This document shows, one piece after another, positions 1-6,052 of a stretch of DNA of 9,623 nt. The stretch is from assembly GCA_902797565.1 (NCBI GenBank), contig CADBTO010000129.1, positions 1 through 9,623 of the forward strand, written 5' to 3'. Origin of the DNA: an uncultured Lachnospiraceae bacterium. Lineage in GTDB: Bacteria; Bacillota; Clostridia; Lachnospirales; Lachnospiraceae. Position 1 is the stretch's first letter; the number at the start of each line of letters is the position of its first letter. Under the pieces are notes generated by a model, which saw only the letters and a list, made by a program, of their open reading frames with translations, had not been told where the DNA came from and did not search any database. The position numbers were made by a program, and so were the translations under genes.

Positions 1-200
1 AGCCGGGCGCACCCCGCGCGGCGAGTAGGGAGGAACTGCATTTCCCCCTTACTCGCTACGAACGGGTTGCGCAGAGAAAGTTCCCGGCAGAGCCGGGCGC
101 ACCCCGCGCGGCGAGTAGGGTGGAACTGCATTCCCCCCTACTCGATACGAACGGGCTGCGTGTGAAAGGTTTCGGCATACGCCGATGCACCCCGTGGGAT
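1..200. repeat. ~90-bp tandem repeat array with internal hairpins
   Basis: Two clear copies start at 1 and 91. Their first 30 bases are identical, and similarity then continues with scattered substitutions and one single-base indel to about 178. A third, degenerate start (gccgatgcaccccgtggg) lies at 181-198, so the array decays toward the aroA stop at 226. The window edge may cut off further copies. Each full copy carries an inverted repeat: 22-30 pairs with 47-55 (9 bp with one G.T), and 112-120 pairs with 136-144 (9 perfect bp). The loops are 16 and 15 nt. The pairing is kept although one arm differs between copies. There is no T-run, so it is not a standard terminator. I recognise no family; an intergenic palindromic repeat is the likeliest class. 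Confidence 0.85.
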
Positions 201-225
201 CTTTTCGATAGCAGTGCCGTTGTCT

Positions 226-1518
226 TTATAGCTGCTCCAGCGTCTGATAGAACTCCGGGAAGGAGATGGAGACGCAGCCGGGGTCGTCGATTTCGGTTTC
301 AGAGGCGGCGGCAAGTCCGGCAACCGAGAATGCCATCGCGATGCGGTGGTCGGCGCGTGTCCGGATGCGGCCGCCGGAAAACGCGGCTCCGCCGGGGATG
401 CGCAGACCATCTGGTGTGGCTTCGGCCGGGGCACCGAGGGTGGAGAGGTTTTCTGCAATGGCTTCGATGCGGTCGGATTCCTTGACCCGTAGTTCTGCCG
501 CATCCCGGATCACGGATGGCCCTTCTGCTGCGGCGCACAGGACGGCGAGCATCGGGATCTCGTCGATCAGCGTGGGGATGATGGCTCCGGAAATTTCTGT
601 TCCGTGAAGGGGACTGCTTTTTGCCAGAATATCTGCTACGGGTTCGCCGGAAACGCTGCGCATGTTTTCCAGTGTGATCTTTCCGCCCATATCCTGGACG
701 ACTTTCAGGAAGCCGGCGCGTGTTTCGTTGATATTGACATTTTTGACCAGAACCTCTGAGCCTTGGCAGAGCAGTGCGGCCGCAATGAAATAGGCGGCAG
801 AGGAGATGTCGCCCGGCACGGTGAGCTTCTGCCCATGCATCGATGCACCCGGATGGATGCTGCATGTATTGCCTTCGGAACGGATGTCTGCGCCGAAGGC
901 GCGTCCCATGATTTCTGTATGGTTCCGTGAGAGGACGGGTTCGGTGATTATTGTATCACTGTCCGCATACATTCCGGCAAACAGCAGGCAGGACTTGACC
1001 TGAGCAGAGGAGACGGGACTTTGATAGGAAATTCCGTGCAGGGGATGCGGTATGGCTTCGATCCGCAGGGGCAGGCAGCCATTATTGTGTTCGGAAGTGA
1101 TGGCTGCGCCCATCTGCGTGAGAGGGTCGATGATTCGCTTCATCGGGCGCTGCTGCAGGGAATGATCGCCGGAGATCCGCGTATCGAAGGGCTGGCCGGC
1201 GAGGATGCCGGAAATCAGGCGCGTTGTCGTGCCGCTGTTGCCCGCATCGAGTGTCCTGTCCGGGGCGGACAGACCGCGCAGGCCTTTCCCTTCGATGGAC
1301 AGGATGCCGTGTTCCCGGTCCAGCTGGATAGCGATGCCCATGCTCTGGAAGCAGGCCATTGTAGAAAGGCAGTCGGCACTTTGCAGGAAGCCATGGACTT
1401 CTGTCCGCCCTTCTGCCAGCGCACCGAGCATGATGGCACGGTGGGAGATGGATTTGTCCCCGGGGACGGTCAGTTCACCGCGGAGCCGGGATTTTTTATG
1501 GATGGTTTTGGGTTTCAT
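226..1518 (-). CDS. aroA: 3-phosphoshikimate 1-carboxyvinyltransferase (EPSP synthase), class II type
   Basis: This cytosolic enzyme transfers the enolpyruvyl group of phosphoenolpyruvate to shikimate-3-phosphate, the sixth step of the shikimate pathway to chorismate. The 430-residue length is normal for the family. The N-terminal substrate loop has GDKSISHR at residues 20-27, and the first EPSP-synthase signature has LDAGNSGTTTR at 90-100. GDHSLQQRPMKR lies at 117-128, and RVKESDRIEAI near the C-terminus matches the second signature. GDKS, SAQVK (171-175), RNHTE (198-202) and NETR are the four short motifs used to define class II, often glyphosate-tolerant, enzymes. The ATG at 1518 is preceded by an aagaggaa ribosome binding site, and the stop is TAA. 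It is the only minus-strand gene here and has its own promoter-like sequence. No other shikimate gene is visible, though one could lie beyond the left edge. Confidence 0.97.
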   Translation of the reverse strand: MKPKTIHKKSRLRGELTVPGDKSISHRAIMLGALAEGRTEVHGFLQSADCLSTMACFQSMGIAIQLDREHGILSIEGKGLRGLSAPDRTLDAGNSGTTTRLISGILAGQPFDTRISGDHSLQQRPMKRIIDPLTQMGAAITSEHNNGCLPLRIEAIPHPLHGISYQSPVSSAQVKSCLLFAGMYADSDTIITEPVLSRNHTEIMGRAFGADIRSEGNTCSIHPGASMHGQKLTVPGDISSAAYFIAAALLCQGSEVLVKNVNINETRAGFLKVVQDMGGKITLENMRSVSGEPVADILAKSSPLHGTEISGAIIPTLIDEIPMLAVLCAAAEGPSVIRDAAELRVKESDRIEAIAENLSTLGAPAEATPDGLRIPGGAAFSGGRIRTRADHRIAMAFSVAGLAAASETEIDDPGCVSISFPEFYQTLEQL

Positions 1519-1554
1519 AATGGGTTCCTCTTCTTATTTATTCAGATTTTTTTC

Positions 1555-1583
1555 TTGTATTCCAGTCACGAAATGATTATAAT
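1555..1583 (+). promoter_or_regulatory. Candidate sigma-A promoter for yihY
   Basis: A -35 box TTGTAT (1555-1560) is followed after 17 bp by a perfect TATAAT (1578-1583). The predicted start near 1590 leaves an unusually long leader of about 110 nt before the ATG at 1702. The -10 box shares four base pairs with the -10 box of the divergent aroA promoter, so the two sites probably cannot be occupied together. Confidence 0.6.
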
Positions 1584-1604
1584 AATATTTTGTGATTTAT
1601 GCAA
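1576..1604 (-). promoter_or_regulatory. Candidate sigma-A promoter for aroA
   Basis: Read on the minus strand, a -35 box TTGCAT (1604-1599) is followed after 17 bp by a perfect TATAAT (1581-1576). The predicted start near 1569 gives a 5' leader of about 50 nt before the aroA ATG at 1518. Its -10 box overlaps that of the opposing yihY promoter. This is a consensus match by eye only. Confidence 0.6.
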
Positions 1605-1701
1605 GGGCGAAACGCCGGTTGGACGAAATCCGCCTGAAGGTTTTGATGCGACGGGGTGCGCGGGGCACGATTCCCTTGCGTGATGAAGGAGGTACGCGGG
1701 T
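1590..1701 (+). promoter_or_regulatory. Candidate structured 5' leader of yihY
   Basis: The predicted transcript could be closed by an 11-bp stem between 1597-1607 and 1673-1683, with nine Watson-Crick pairs and two G.U pairs. The stem runs from just after the predicted start to just before the ribosome binding site aaggagg (1686-1692). Inside are small hairpins GGCG/CGCC (1606-1609 with 1613-1616, competing with the end of the long stem), GGA/TCC (1621-1623 with 1629-1631) and GTGC/GCAC (1656-1659 with 1665-1668). It matches no riboswitch class I can recall. No compensatory changes are available to test it, so chance pairing in GC-rich RNA remains possible. Confidence 0.35.
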
Positions 1702-2526
1702 ATGCAAGAAAATGGGAAGAAGCGGCTTTTACGTGTGGCATACTATGTATTCGGTATGACGCGGAAAAGCTTAGGCACCTATGCTTCTAGTACGGCTTTT
1801 TTCTTTTTTCTGTCTCTGATCCCGATTCTGGTTTTGCTTTCTTCCCTGATTCCGTTTACCCGCCTTTCGGAGGAGGCCGTGCTGGAATCCCTGATGTCCT
1901 TTGTACCGGGGATGGTGCGGGGGCTGTTCGCGAAGATGGCGAAGGAGGCGTTTTCCCATAGCGGGGCGCTGGTCCCGATTTCGCTTGTGACAATGCTCTG
2001 GTCTGCCGGGAAGGGGATGATGGCGCTGAACTATGCGCTCAACGAGGCATATGAGGTGGAGGAGCGGAGGAATTATCTGCTGGTCCGCATTTTGGGGGCG
2101 TTTTATACGGCGATGCTGCTGCTCTTGATCGTGGCAGTGTTGTTTCTGGCAGTGTTTGGCGGATTTCTGCGGGACTTCGTGGTATCGTATTTTCCAGATA
2201 TTCCGATGGTTGCGACAGTTTTGTCCAATTCCCGCTATCTTTTCCTCTGGGGGCTTGCGATTCTGATCTTCATGGTCGTCTACGCTTTTGTACCGGATGG
2301 GCGGCGCAGTTTTCCGGCACAGTTTCCCGGCGCGGTTTTTGCTTCGAGTGGCTGGGCCATCTTCAGCTGGATTTTTTCAAGATTGATTGGAACAGGGACC
2401 AACCTGTACAGCGTCTATTATGGCAGCCTTGCCACGCTGGCGGTGCTGCTGATCTGGCTGTATGGCTGTATCTATATCCTGATTATTGGCGCGTATATCA
2501 ACTGGGCACTGGAAGAGGAAGGGTGA
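1702..2526 (+). CDS. yihY: YihY/virulence factor BrkB family integral membrane protein
   Basis: This 274-residue protein belongs to the UPF0761 (YihY/BrkB) family of six-helix inner-membrane proteins. The family was formerly misnamed ribonuclease BN, and its molecular role is unsettled. Hydrophobic segments fall near residues 30-50, 88-110, 128-153, 177-196, 207-229 and 241-267, with a short charged C-terminal EEEG. Family hallmarks visible here are the SSTAFFFFLSLIP stretch at 29-41, LWSAGKGMMALNYALNEAY at 99-117, and GTNLYSVYYGSLATLAVLL at 232-250. The start is set by aaggagg at 1686-1692, nine bases before the ATG. It is divergent from aroA, with overlapping promoters. The next gene begins six bases after its stop, so the two are probably co-transcribed. 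I assign no transport substrate. Confidence 0.93.
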   Translation: MQENGKKRLLRVAYYVFGMTRKSLGTYASSTAFFFFLSLIPILVLLSSLIPFTRLSEEAVLESLMSFVPGMVRGLFAKMAKEAFSHSGALVPISLVTMLWSAGKGMMALNYALNEAYEVEERRNYLLVRILGAFYTAMLLLLIVAVLFLAVFGGFLRDFVVSYFPDIPMVATVLSNSRYLFLWGLAILIFMVVYAFVPDGRRSFPAQFPGAVFASSGWAIFSWIFSRLIGTGTNLYSVYYGSLATLAVLLIWLYGCIYILIIGAYINWALEEEG

Positions 2527-2532
2527 GGGAGC

Positions 2533-2778
2533 ATGCTGTTTGGGAAATTTTGGAAACGGAAGCCGGAGGGCGGCGGGCGGGGCAAAAAAATGTTTGACCG
2601 TGCGCGTGAGTCCCCGGTGCTGCACTGCAGCATCTGCAACGGGGAGCAGGTGGCGGGGTTTAAGGATCATTCCACCGGGCAGTTCCGGGAAGTATGTTAT
2701 ATCGTCTCGGAGGCGGATCTGGAAGGGTTTTTGGAGGAGTATGGAATTGCAGCGGAGGAGCTGAAAAAAGAGTATTAA
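2533..2778 (+). CDS. Small conserved-looking CxxC protein (function unknown)
   Basis: An 81-residue soluble protein starts six bases after the yihY stop, with an agggag ribosome binding site overlapping the yihY end. The N-terminus is basic and glycine-rich (KRKPEGGGRGKK). The core begins at SPVLHCSICNGEQVAGF (27-43), giving a C32-x-x-C35 pair, with a third cysteine at 55. The acidic C-terminus (EADLEGFLEEYGIAAEELKK) is likely helical. From memory it resembles small proteins in Clostridia that databases sometimes label aspartate dehydrogenase; that label cannot be right for a protein with no room for a dehydrogenase fold. The CxxC could bind a metal or be redox-active, but only one CxxC is present, so metal binding might need dimerisation. 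Tight coupling to yihY is the best functional clue. Its stop codon overlaps the first of two palindromic repeats. Confidence 0.8.
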   Translation: MLFGKFWKRKPEGGGRGKKMFDRARESPVLHCSICNGEQVAGFKDHSTGQFREVCYIVSEADLEGFLEEYGIAAEELKKEY

Positions 2779-2844
2779 ACTCCGATTGTGCGCACACAAA
2801 GGAGTTTTGAAACCAAACTCCGACTGTGCGCACACAAAGGAGTT
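2778..2844. repeat. Twin 29-bp palindromic repeats upstream of metY
   Basis: Two copies (2778-2806 and 2816-2844) lie 38 bp apart and differ at one of 29 bases. Each can fold with an outer stem aactcc/ggagtt (6 bp), an inner stem ttgtg/cacaa (5 bp in copy 1, 4 bp plus a C-A mismatch in copy 2) and a cgca loop. The first copy begins on the last base of the TAA of the preceding gene. The second ends 19 bases before the metY ATG, just ahead of its ribosome binding site. With no T-run they do not look like terminators. They could be a dispersed palindromic repeat, a paired operator for metY, or an mRNA-processing or stability element. Confidence 0.9.
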
Positions 2845-2863
2845 CTTCAATAGGAGGTCGAAT

Positions 2864-4132
2864 ATGAAAATCGAAACAAAGTGCATCCAGGCGGGATATG
2901 AACCGAAGAACGGGGAGAGCCGTATGATCCCCATCGTACAGTCGACCACGTTCAAGTATGACAGCAGCGAGGAGATGGGCAAGCGCTTTGACCTGGAGGC
3001 GGAGGGGTATTTCTACACGCGGCTGCAGAATCCGACGAATGACTACGTGGCAAAGAAGATTGCCGCGCTGGAGGGGGGGACGGCGGCAATGCTGACATCT
3101 TCCGGACAGGCGGCGTCCTTTTATTCCGTGTTCAACCTGGCAGGTGCCGGAGACCCTGTGATTGCGTCTACGGCAATCTATGGCGGGACATACAATCTGT
3201 TTTCCGTTACGATGAAGCGGATGGGGATCGACTTCACCTTCGTGGATCCGGATATTTCCGATGAGGAGCTGCAGGCGGCATTCCGCCCGAACACGAAGGC
3301 GGTCTTCGGAGAGACGATTGCGAACCCGGCGCTCGTGGTCTTTGATATCGAGCGTTTTGCTGCTGCGGCGCACAGGAACGGCGTGCCGCTGATCGTGGAC
3401 AATACGTTCGCAACGCCGATCAACTGCCGTCCGATCGAATGGGGGGCGGATATTGTTACGCATTCCACGACGAAATATATGGACGGACATGATGCAGGCG
3501 TGGGCGGCTGTATCGTGGACAGCGGGAAGTTTGACTGGATGGCGCATGCGGAGAAGTTTCCGGGGCTGACCACGCCGGACGAGTCCTACCATGGCATCAC
3601 CTATGCGGAGCGGTTCGGGAAAGAGGGTGCATTTATTACAAAGTGCACGGCACAGCTGATGCGTGACCTTGGTTCCATCCAGTCCCCGCAGAACGCGTTC
3701 CTTCTGAACCTTGGTCTGGAATCCCTGCATGTACGGATGCAGCGGCATTGTGAGAATGCGCAGAAAGTGGCAGAGTTCCTGGAAGGCCATGAAAAGGTGG
3801 CATGGGTCAACTATCCGGGGCTGGAATCAAACAAGTATTACGAGCGGGCGAAGAAATATCTGCCGAACGGCAGCTGCGGCGTGATCTCGTTTGGCGTACA
3901 GGGCGGACGGAGTGCGGCGGAGGCGTTCATGAAGAAATTGCACGTGGCGATGATCGCGACGCATGTAGCGGATGCGCATACCTGCGTGCTGCATCCGGCT
4001 TCTTCCACGCATCGGCAGATGTCCGATGAGGAGCTTCTGGCAGCAGGCGTGCCTGCAGACTTGGTCCGGCTTTCTGTCGGGATTGAGAACGTGGATGATA
4101 TTATTGCAGATCTGCAGCAGGCGTTGGGTTGA
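2864..4132 (+). CDS. metY: O-acetylhomoserine aminocarboxypropyltransferase (O-acetylhomoserine sulfhydrylase)
   Basis: This PLP enzyme of the Cys/Met-metabolism fold makes homocysteine from O-acetylhomoserine and sulfide, the direct-sulfhydrylation route to methionine. The 422-residue length fits the MetY branch, which is longer than cystathionine synthases and lyases. Visible features are YTRLQNPTND at 51-60 (phosphate and substrate contacts from the neighbouring subunit), SSGQAA at 79-84, the cofactor-ring aspartate in VDNTFATP (D179), and the PLP lysine K204 in HSTTKYMDGH (200-209). SVGIENVDDI near the C-terminus is also typical. The ATG at 2864 is chosen because aggagg (2852-2857) sits six bases upstream. 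An in-frame ATG at 2786 would only translate the palindromic repeats. A methionine gamma-lyase-like activity is a less likely alternative. Confidence 0.95.
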   Translation: MKIETKCIQAGYEPKNGESRMIPIVQSTTFKYDSSEEMGKRFDLEAEGYFYTRLQNPTNDYVAKKIAALEGGTAAMLTSSGQAASFYSVFNLAGAGDPVIASTAIYGGTYNLFSVTMKRMGIDFTFVDPDISDEELQAAFRPNTKAVFGETIANPALVVFDIERFAAAAHRNGVPLIVDNTFATPINCRPIEWGADIVTHSTTKYMDGHDAGVGGCIVDSGKFDWMAHAEKFPGLTTPDESYHGITYAERFGKEGAFITKCTAQLMRDLGSIQSPQNAFLLNLGLESLHVRMQRHCENAQKVAEFLEGHEKVAWVNYPGLESNKYYERAKKYLPNGSCGVISFGVQGGRSAAEAFMKKLHVAMIATHVADAHTCVLHPASSTHRQMSDEELLAAGVPADLVRLSVGIENVDDIIADLQQALG

Positions 4133-4204
4133 TGTGTGTGCCAGTAAACGAGCAATACGCAATCACGTAGTACATACGACTGAATGAATCAGGGAAGGTG
4201 CGGT

Positions 4205-5902
4205 ATGCAGCAGGGAAAAATGACGAGAAAAGGTGCATTCAAACGCTATGAAAACAAGCGGCAGGTGAAGAACAGCATCGGGAGGCTGGTGTTTTTCGCG
4301 TTATTGCTCCTGCTGGACCTGGCATTTGTGCTCGGCGTGTCCTATTACCTCAGCGGGCAGCGGCGGTGGATCAATCTGGGGCTGCGCGCGGCAGGCTTTG
4401 TGATCGTGCTGCTGATCTACAGCCAGCAGAAGACTGCTTCAATGAAGATACCCTGGATCATATTGATTCTTCTTTCACCCACCTTTGGTGTGACGCTTTA
4501 CATCCTGGTCGGTTTTAATGGACCGACCAGGCGGATGCGGGAGCGGTTTGCGGCGATTGACGAGAAACTGTTCCCGTATCTGCGCCAGGATATGCAGGTG
4601 TGGCAGATGCTGAAGGAGCGCAATGCCGGTGCATTCGGGATTTCCCGGTATATCCGGGATTATGCCTGTTTTCCGGTCTACCGGGACACACAGGTGCGTT
4701 ATTTCCCGCAGGCGGCACAGGGGCTGCAGGCACAGCTGGAAGATATGGGGCGGGCGAAGCGCTTTATCTTTATGGAGTATTATGCCATTGAGGATCGCGA
4801 AAGTTTCGCCAGGGTGCTGGATGTTCTTTCGGAGCGTGCAGCTGCGGGAGTTGAAGTACGGATCATCTATGATGATATCGGCAGTATCGCCTTCATTAAC
4901 CAGAATATGATCAAGAAACTCGAAGAGCTGGGCATTTCTGCCCGTGTGTTCAACCCGATTCTGCCGGGGATCAACTTTTTCCTGAACAACCGGGACCATC
5001 GCAAGCTGACCGTGATCGACGGGGAGATCGCCTATACGGGCGGCTATAATATTGCGGACGAGTATTTTGGCCTGACGCATCCTTATGGCGACTGGAAGGA
5101 TACCGGTGTGCGGCTATCCGGCAGCGCGGCGGAGAGCTTTACGGTCATGTTCCTGGAGATGTGGAATGCGGTGCGGTCGAAAGCGCCGGAACTGGATGAT
5201 GTGTCATTTGAGCGGTATTTGCAGGCTGGAACGGAAGGGACGCAGGATGCCGGGAACGTGGATGCCGGGAACGTAGATGCCGGGGATGTGGAAGCCGGGG
5301 ACGTGGAAGCCGGGGATGTGGAAGGATGTGTCAATGGCGCAGTCGCGCCATCCTGCGGCTTCGTCCAGCCATACGCGGATAATCCGATGGACCGGGAGCA
5401 GGTGGGAGAGGACGTCTATATCAGCATTGTGGAAAACGCGAAGCGTTATTGCTGGTTTTCCACGCCGTACCTGATTATTACGGATGAGATGGTCCATGCG
5501 CTGTCTTTGGCGGCAAAGCGCGGCGTTGATGTACGGATCATCACGCCGGGCATTCCGGACAAGCGGGTGGTCTATGAGGTAACACGTTCCTATTACTATA
5601 GTCTGGTGGGCAGCGGCGTCCGCATTTATGAATACACGCCGGGTTTCTTCCATGGAAAGATGTGCGTGTCGGATGATGTGGCGGCAACGGTCGGGACGAT
5701 CAATCTGGATTACCGGAGCCTCTACCATCATTTCGAAGACGGGGTGTTCCTGTTTGATGTGCCCCAGATTCTGGAGATACGGGAAGATTTTGAAAGCGTT
5801 TTTCCACAGTGCAGGGATGTGACAGAGCAATACCGGAGCGGCAGGTCGTCGATGCTGCGCCTTTCACAGCTGCTTTTGCGGCTGGTTGCGCCGCTGCTGT
5901 GA
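4205..5902 (+). CDS. cls: Cardiolipin synthase (phospholipase D superfamily) with a repetitive linker
   Basis: A membrane enzyme expected to condense two phosphatidylglycerols into cardiolipin and glycerol. The 565-residue protein has two N-terminal membrane segments near residues 27-49 and 60-104 (the second may be a hairpin), then two phospholipase D domains. Both catalytic HxKx4D motifs are intact: H265/K267/D272 in HRKLTVID and H483/K485/D490 in HGKMCVSD, each followed by the usual glycine/asparagine segment (GGYNIADEY and GTINLDYRS). Between the domains, residues 348-372 are five acidic pentapeptides (DAGNV to EAGDV), which makes the linker longer than usual. The ATG at 4205 is preferred because agggaagg lies six bases upstream. 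The in-frame ATG at 4184 has no ribosome binding site. The 72-bp gap after metY shows no clear promoter or terminator. Confidence 0.95.
   Translation: MQQGKMTRKGAFKRYENKRQVKNSIGRLVFFALLLLLDLAFVLGVSYYLSGQRRWINLGLRAAGFVIVLLIYSQQKTASMKIPWIILILLSPTFGVTLYILVGFNGPTRRMRERFAAIDEKLFPYLRQDMQVWQMLKERNAGAFGISRYIRDYACFPVYRDTQVRYFPQAAQGLQAQLEDMGRAKRFIFMEYYAIEDRESFARVLDVLSERAAAGVEVRIIYDDIGSIAFINQNMIKKLEELGISARVFNPILPGINFFLNNRDHRKLTVIDGEIAYTGGYNIADEYFGLTHPYGDWKDTGVRLSGSAAESFTVMFLEMWNAVRSKAPELDDVSFERYLQAGTEGTQDAGNVDAGNVDAGDVEAGDVEAGDVEGCVNGAVAPSCGFVQPYADNPMDREQVGEDVYISIVENAKRYCWFSTPYLIITDEMVHALSLAAKRGVDVRIITPGIPDKRVVYEVTRSYYYSLVGSGVRIYEYTPGFFHGKMCVSDDVAATVGTINLDYRSLYHHFEDGVFLFDVPQILEIREDFESVFPQCRDVTEQYRSGRSSMLRLSQLLLRLVAPLL
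5246..5320 (+). repeat. Five 15-bp tandem repeats inside cls
   Basis: Five consecutive 15-bp units, from gatgccgggaacgtg to gaagccggggatgtg, start at 5246, 5261, 5276, 5291 and 5306. They encode DAGNV twice, DAGDV once and EAGDV twice. A partial sixth unit (gaa gga tgt g) follows. The unit length is a multiple of three, so gain or loss of units would keep the reading frame. The repeats fall in the linker between the two catalytic domains, where length variation should be tolerated. Confidence 0.95.
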
Positions 5903-6052
5903 GAGGCTTGGTCGCGCGAAGAGAGATAGCCGGGCGAAAGAGGACTTGGGCGCGCGCAGAGAACCAGGCTGTGCTGAAGGCGGCACCGATAGTACGGGAG
6001 CAGGCTGTGCCATGCGGATGTGGTACAGGGGGAGCAGACAAGGAGGAAAGGG
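5903..6052. repeat. Degenerate 36-37-bp tandem repeats in the cls-pseC gap
   Basis: The GC-rich 150-bp gap holds imperfect repetition. A gagg-cttgg-cgcgcg-agaga block at 5903-5924 recurs at 5940-5962 with one indel and two mismatches (offset 37). The 10-mer caggctgtgc at 5965-5974 recurs exactly at 6001-6010 (offset 36). Similarity fades toward the pseC ribosome binding site. I see no promoter and no T-tailed hairpin here, so pseC may be read through from cls or use a promoter I cannot recognise. Confidence 0.5.

Noticed and set aside
172..185. Terminator for aroA (TCGGC-ATAC-GCCGA)
   Set aside because: The stem is only 5 bp and no U-tract follows on the minus strand. No convincing aroA terminator is visible.
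1..200. CRISPR array
   Set aside because: The whole 90-bp unit is repeated with no unique spacers, and there are too few copies.
1601..1679. tRNA-like geometry: 7-bp terminal stem over about 79 nt
   Set aside because: It has no TTCRA T-loop or normal D-arm and no credible anticodon arm, so it is not a tRNA.
1021..1683. Long plus-strand open frame (220 codons) opposite aroA
   Set aside because: It lies antisense to a clear aroA, has no recognisable domain, and runs into the divergent promoter region. It is a by-product of GC-rich codon use.
1646..1759. Small upstream frame in the yihY leader, starting at 1646 with gaagg before it
   Set aside because: It would encode an arginine-rich 37-residue peptide overlapping yihY out of frame, with no family resemblance. 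Chance is more likely.
2786..2863. Upstream start for metY, adding 26 residues
   Set aside because: The extension is a translation of the two palindromic repeats, and the ATG at 2864 has a strong ribosome binding site at proper spacing.
2660..3790. Long minus-strand open frame (376 codons) opposite metY
   Set aside because: It has arginine- and cysteine-rich low-quality composition, no ribosome binding site I can see, and it spans the palindromic repeats and the CxxC gene. It is a shadow of metY.
4184..4204. Upstream start for cls
   Set aside because: No Shine-Dalgarno sequence precedes 4184, whereas agggaagg precedes the ATG at 4205.
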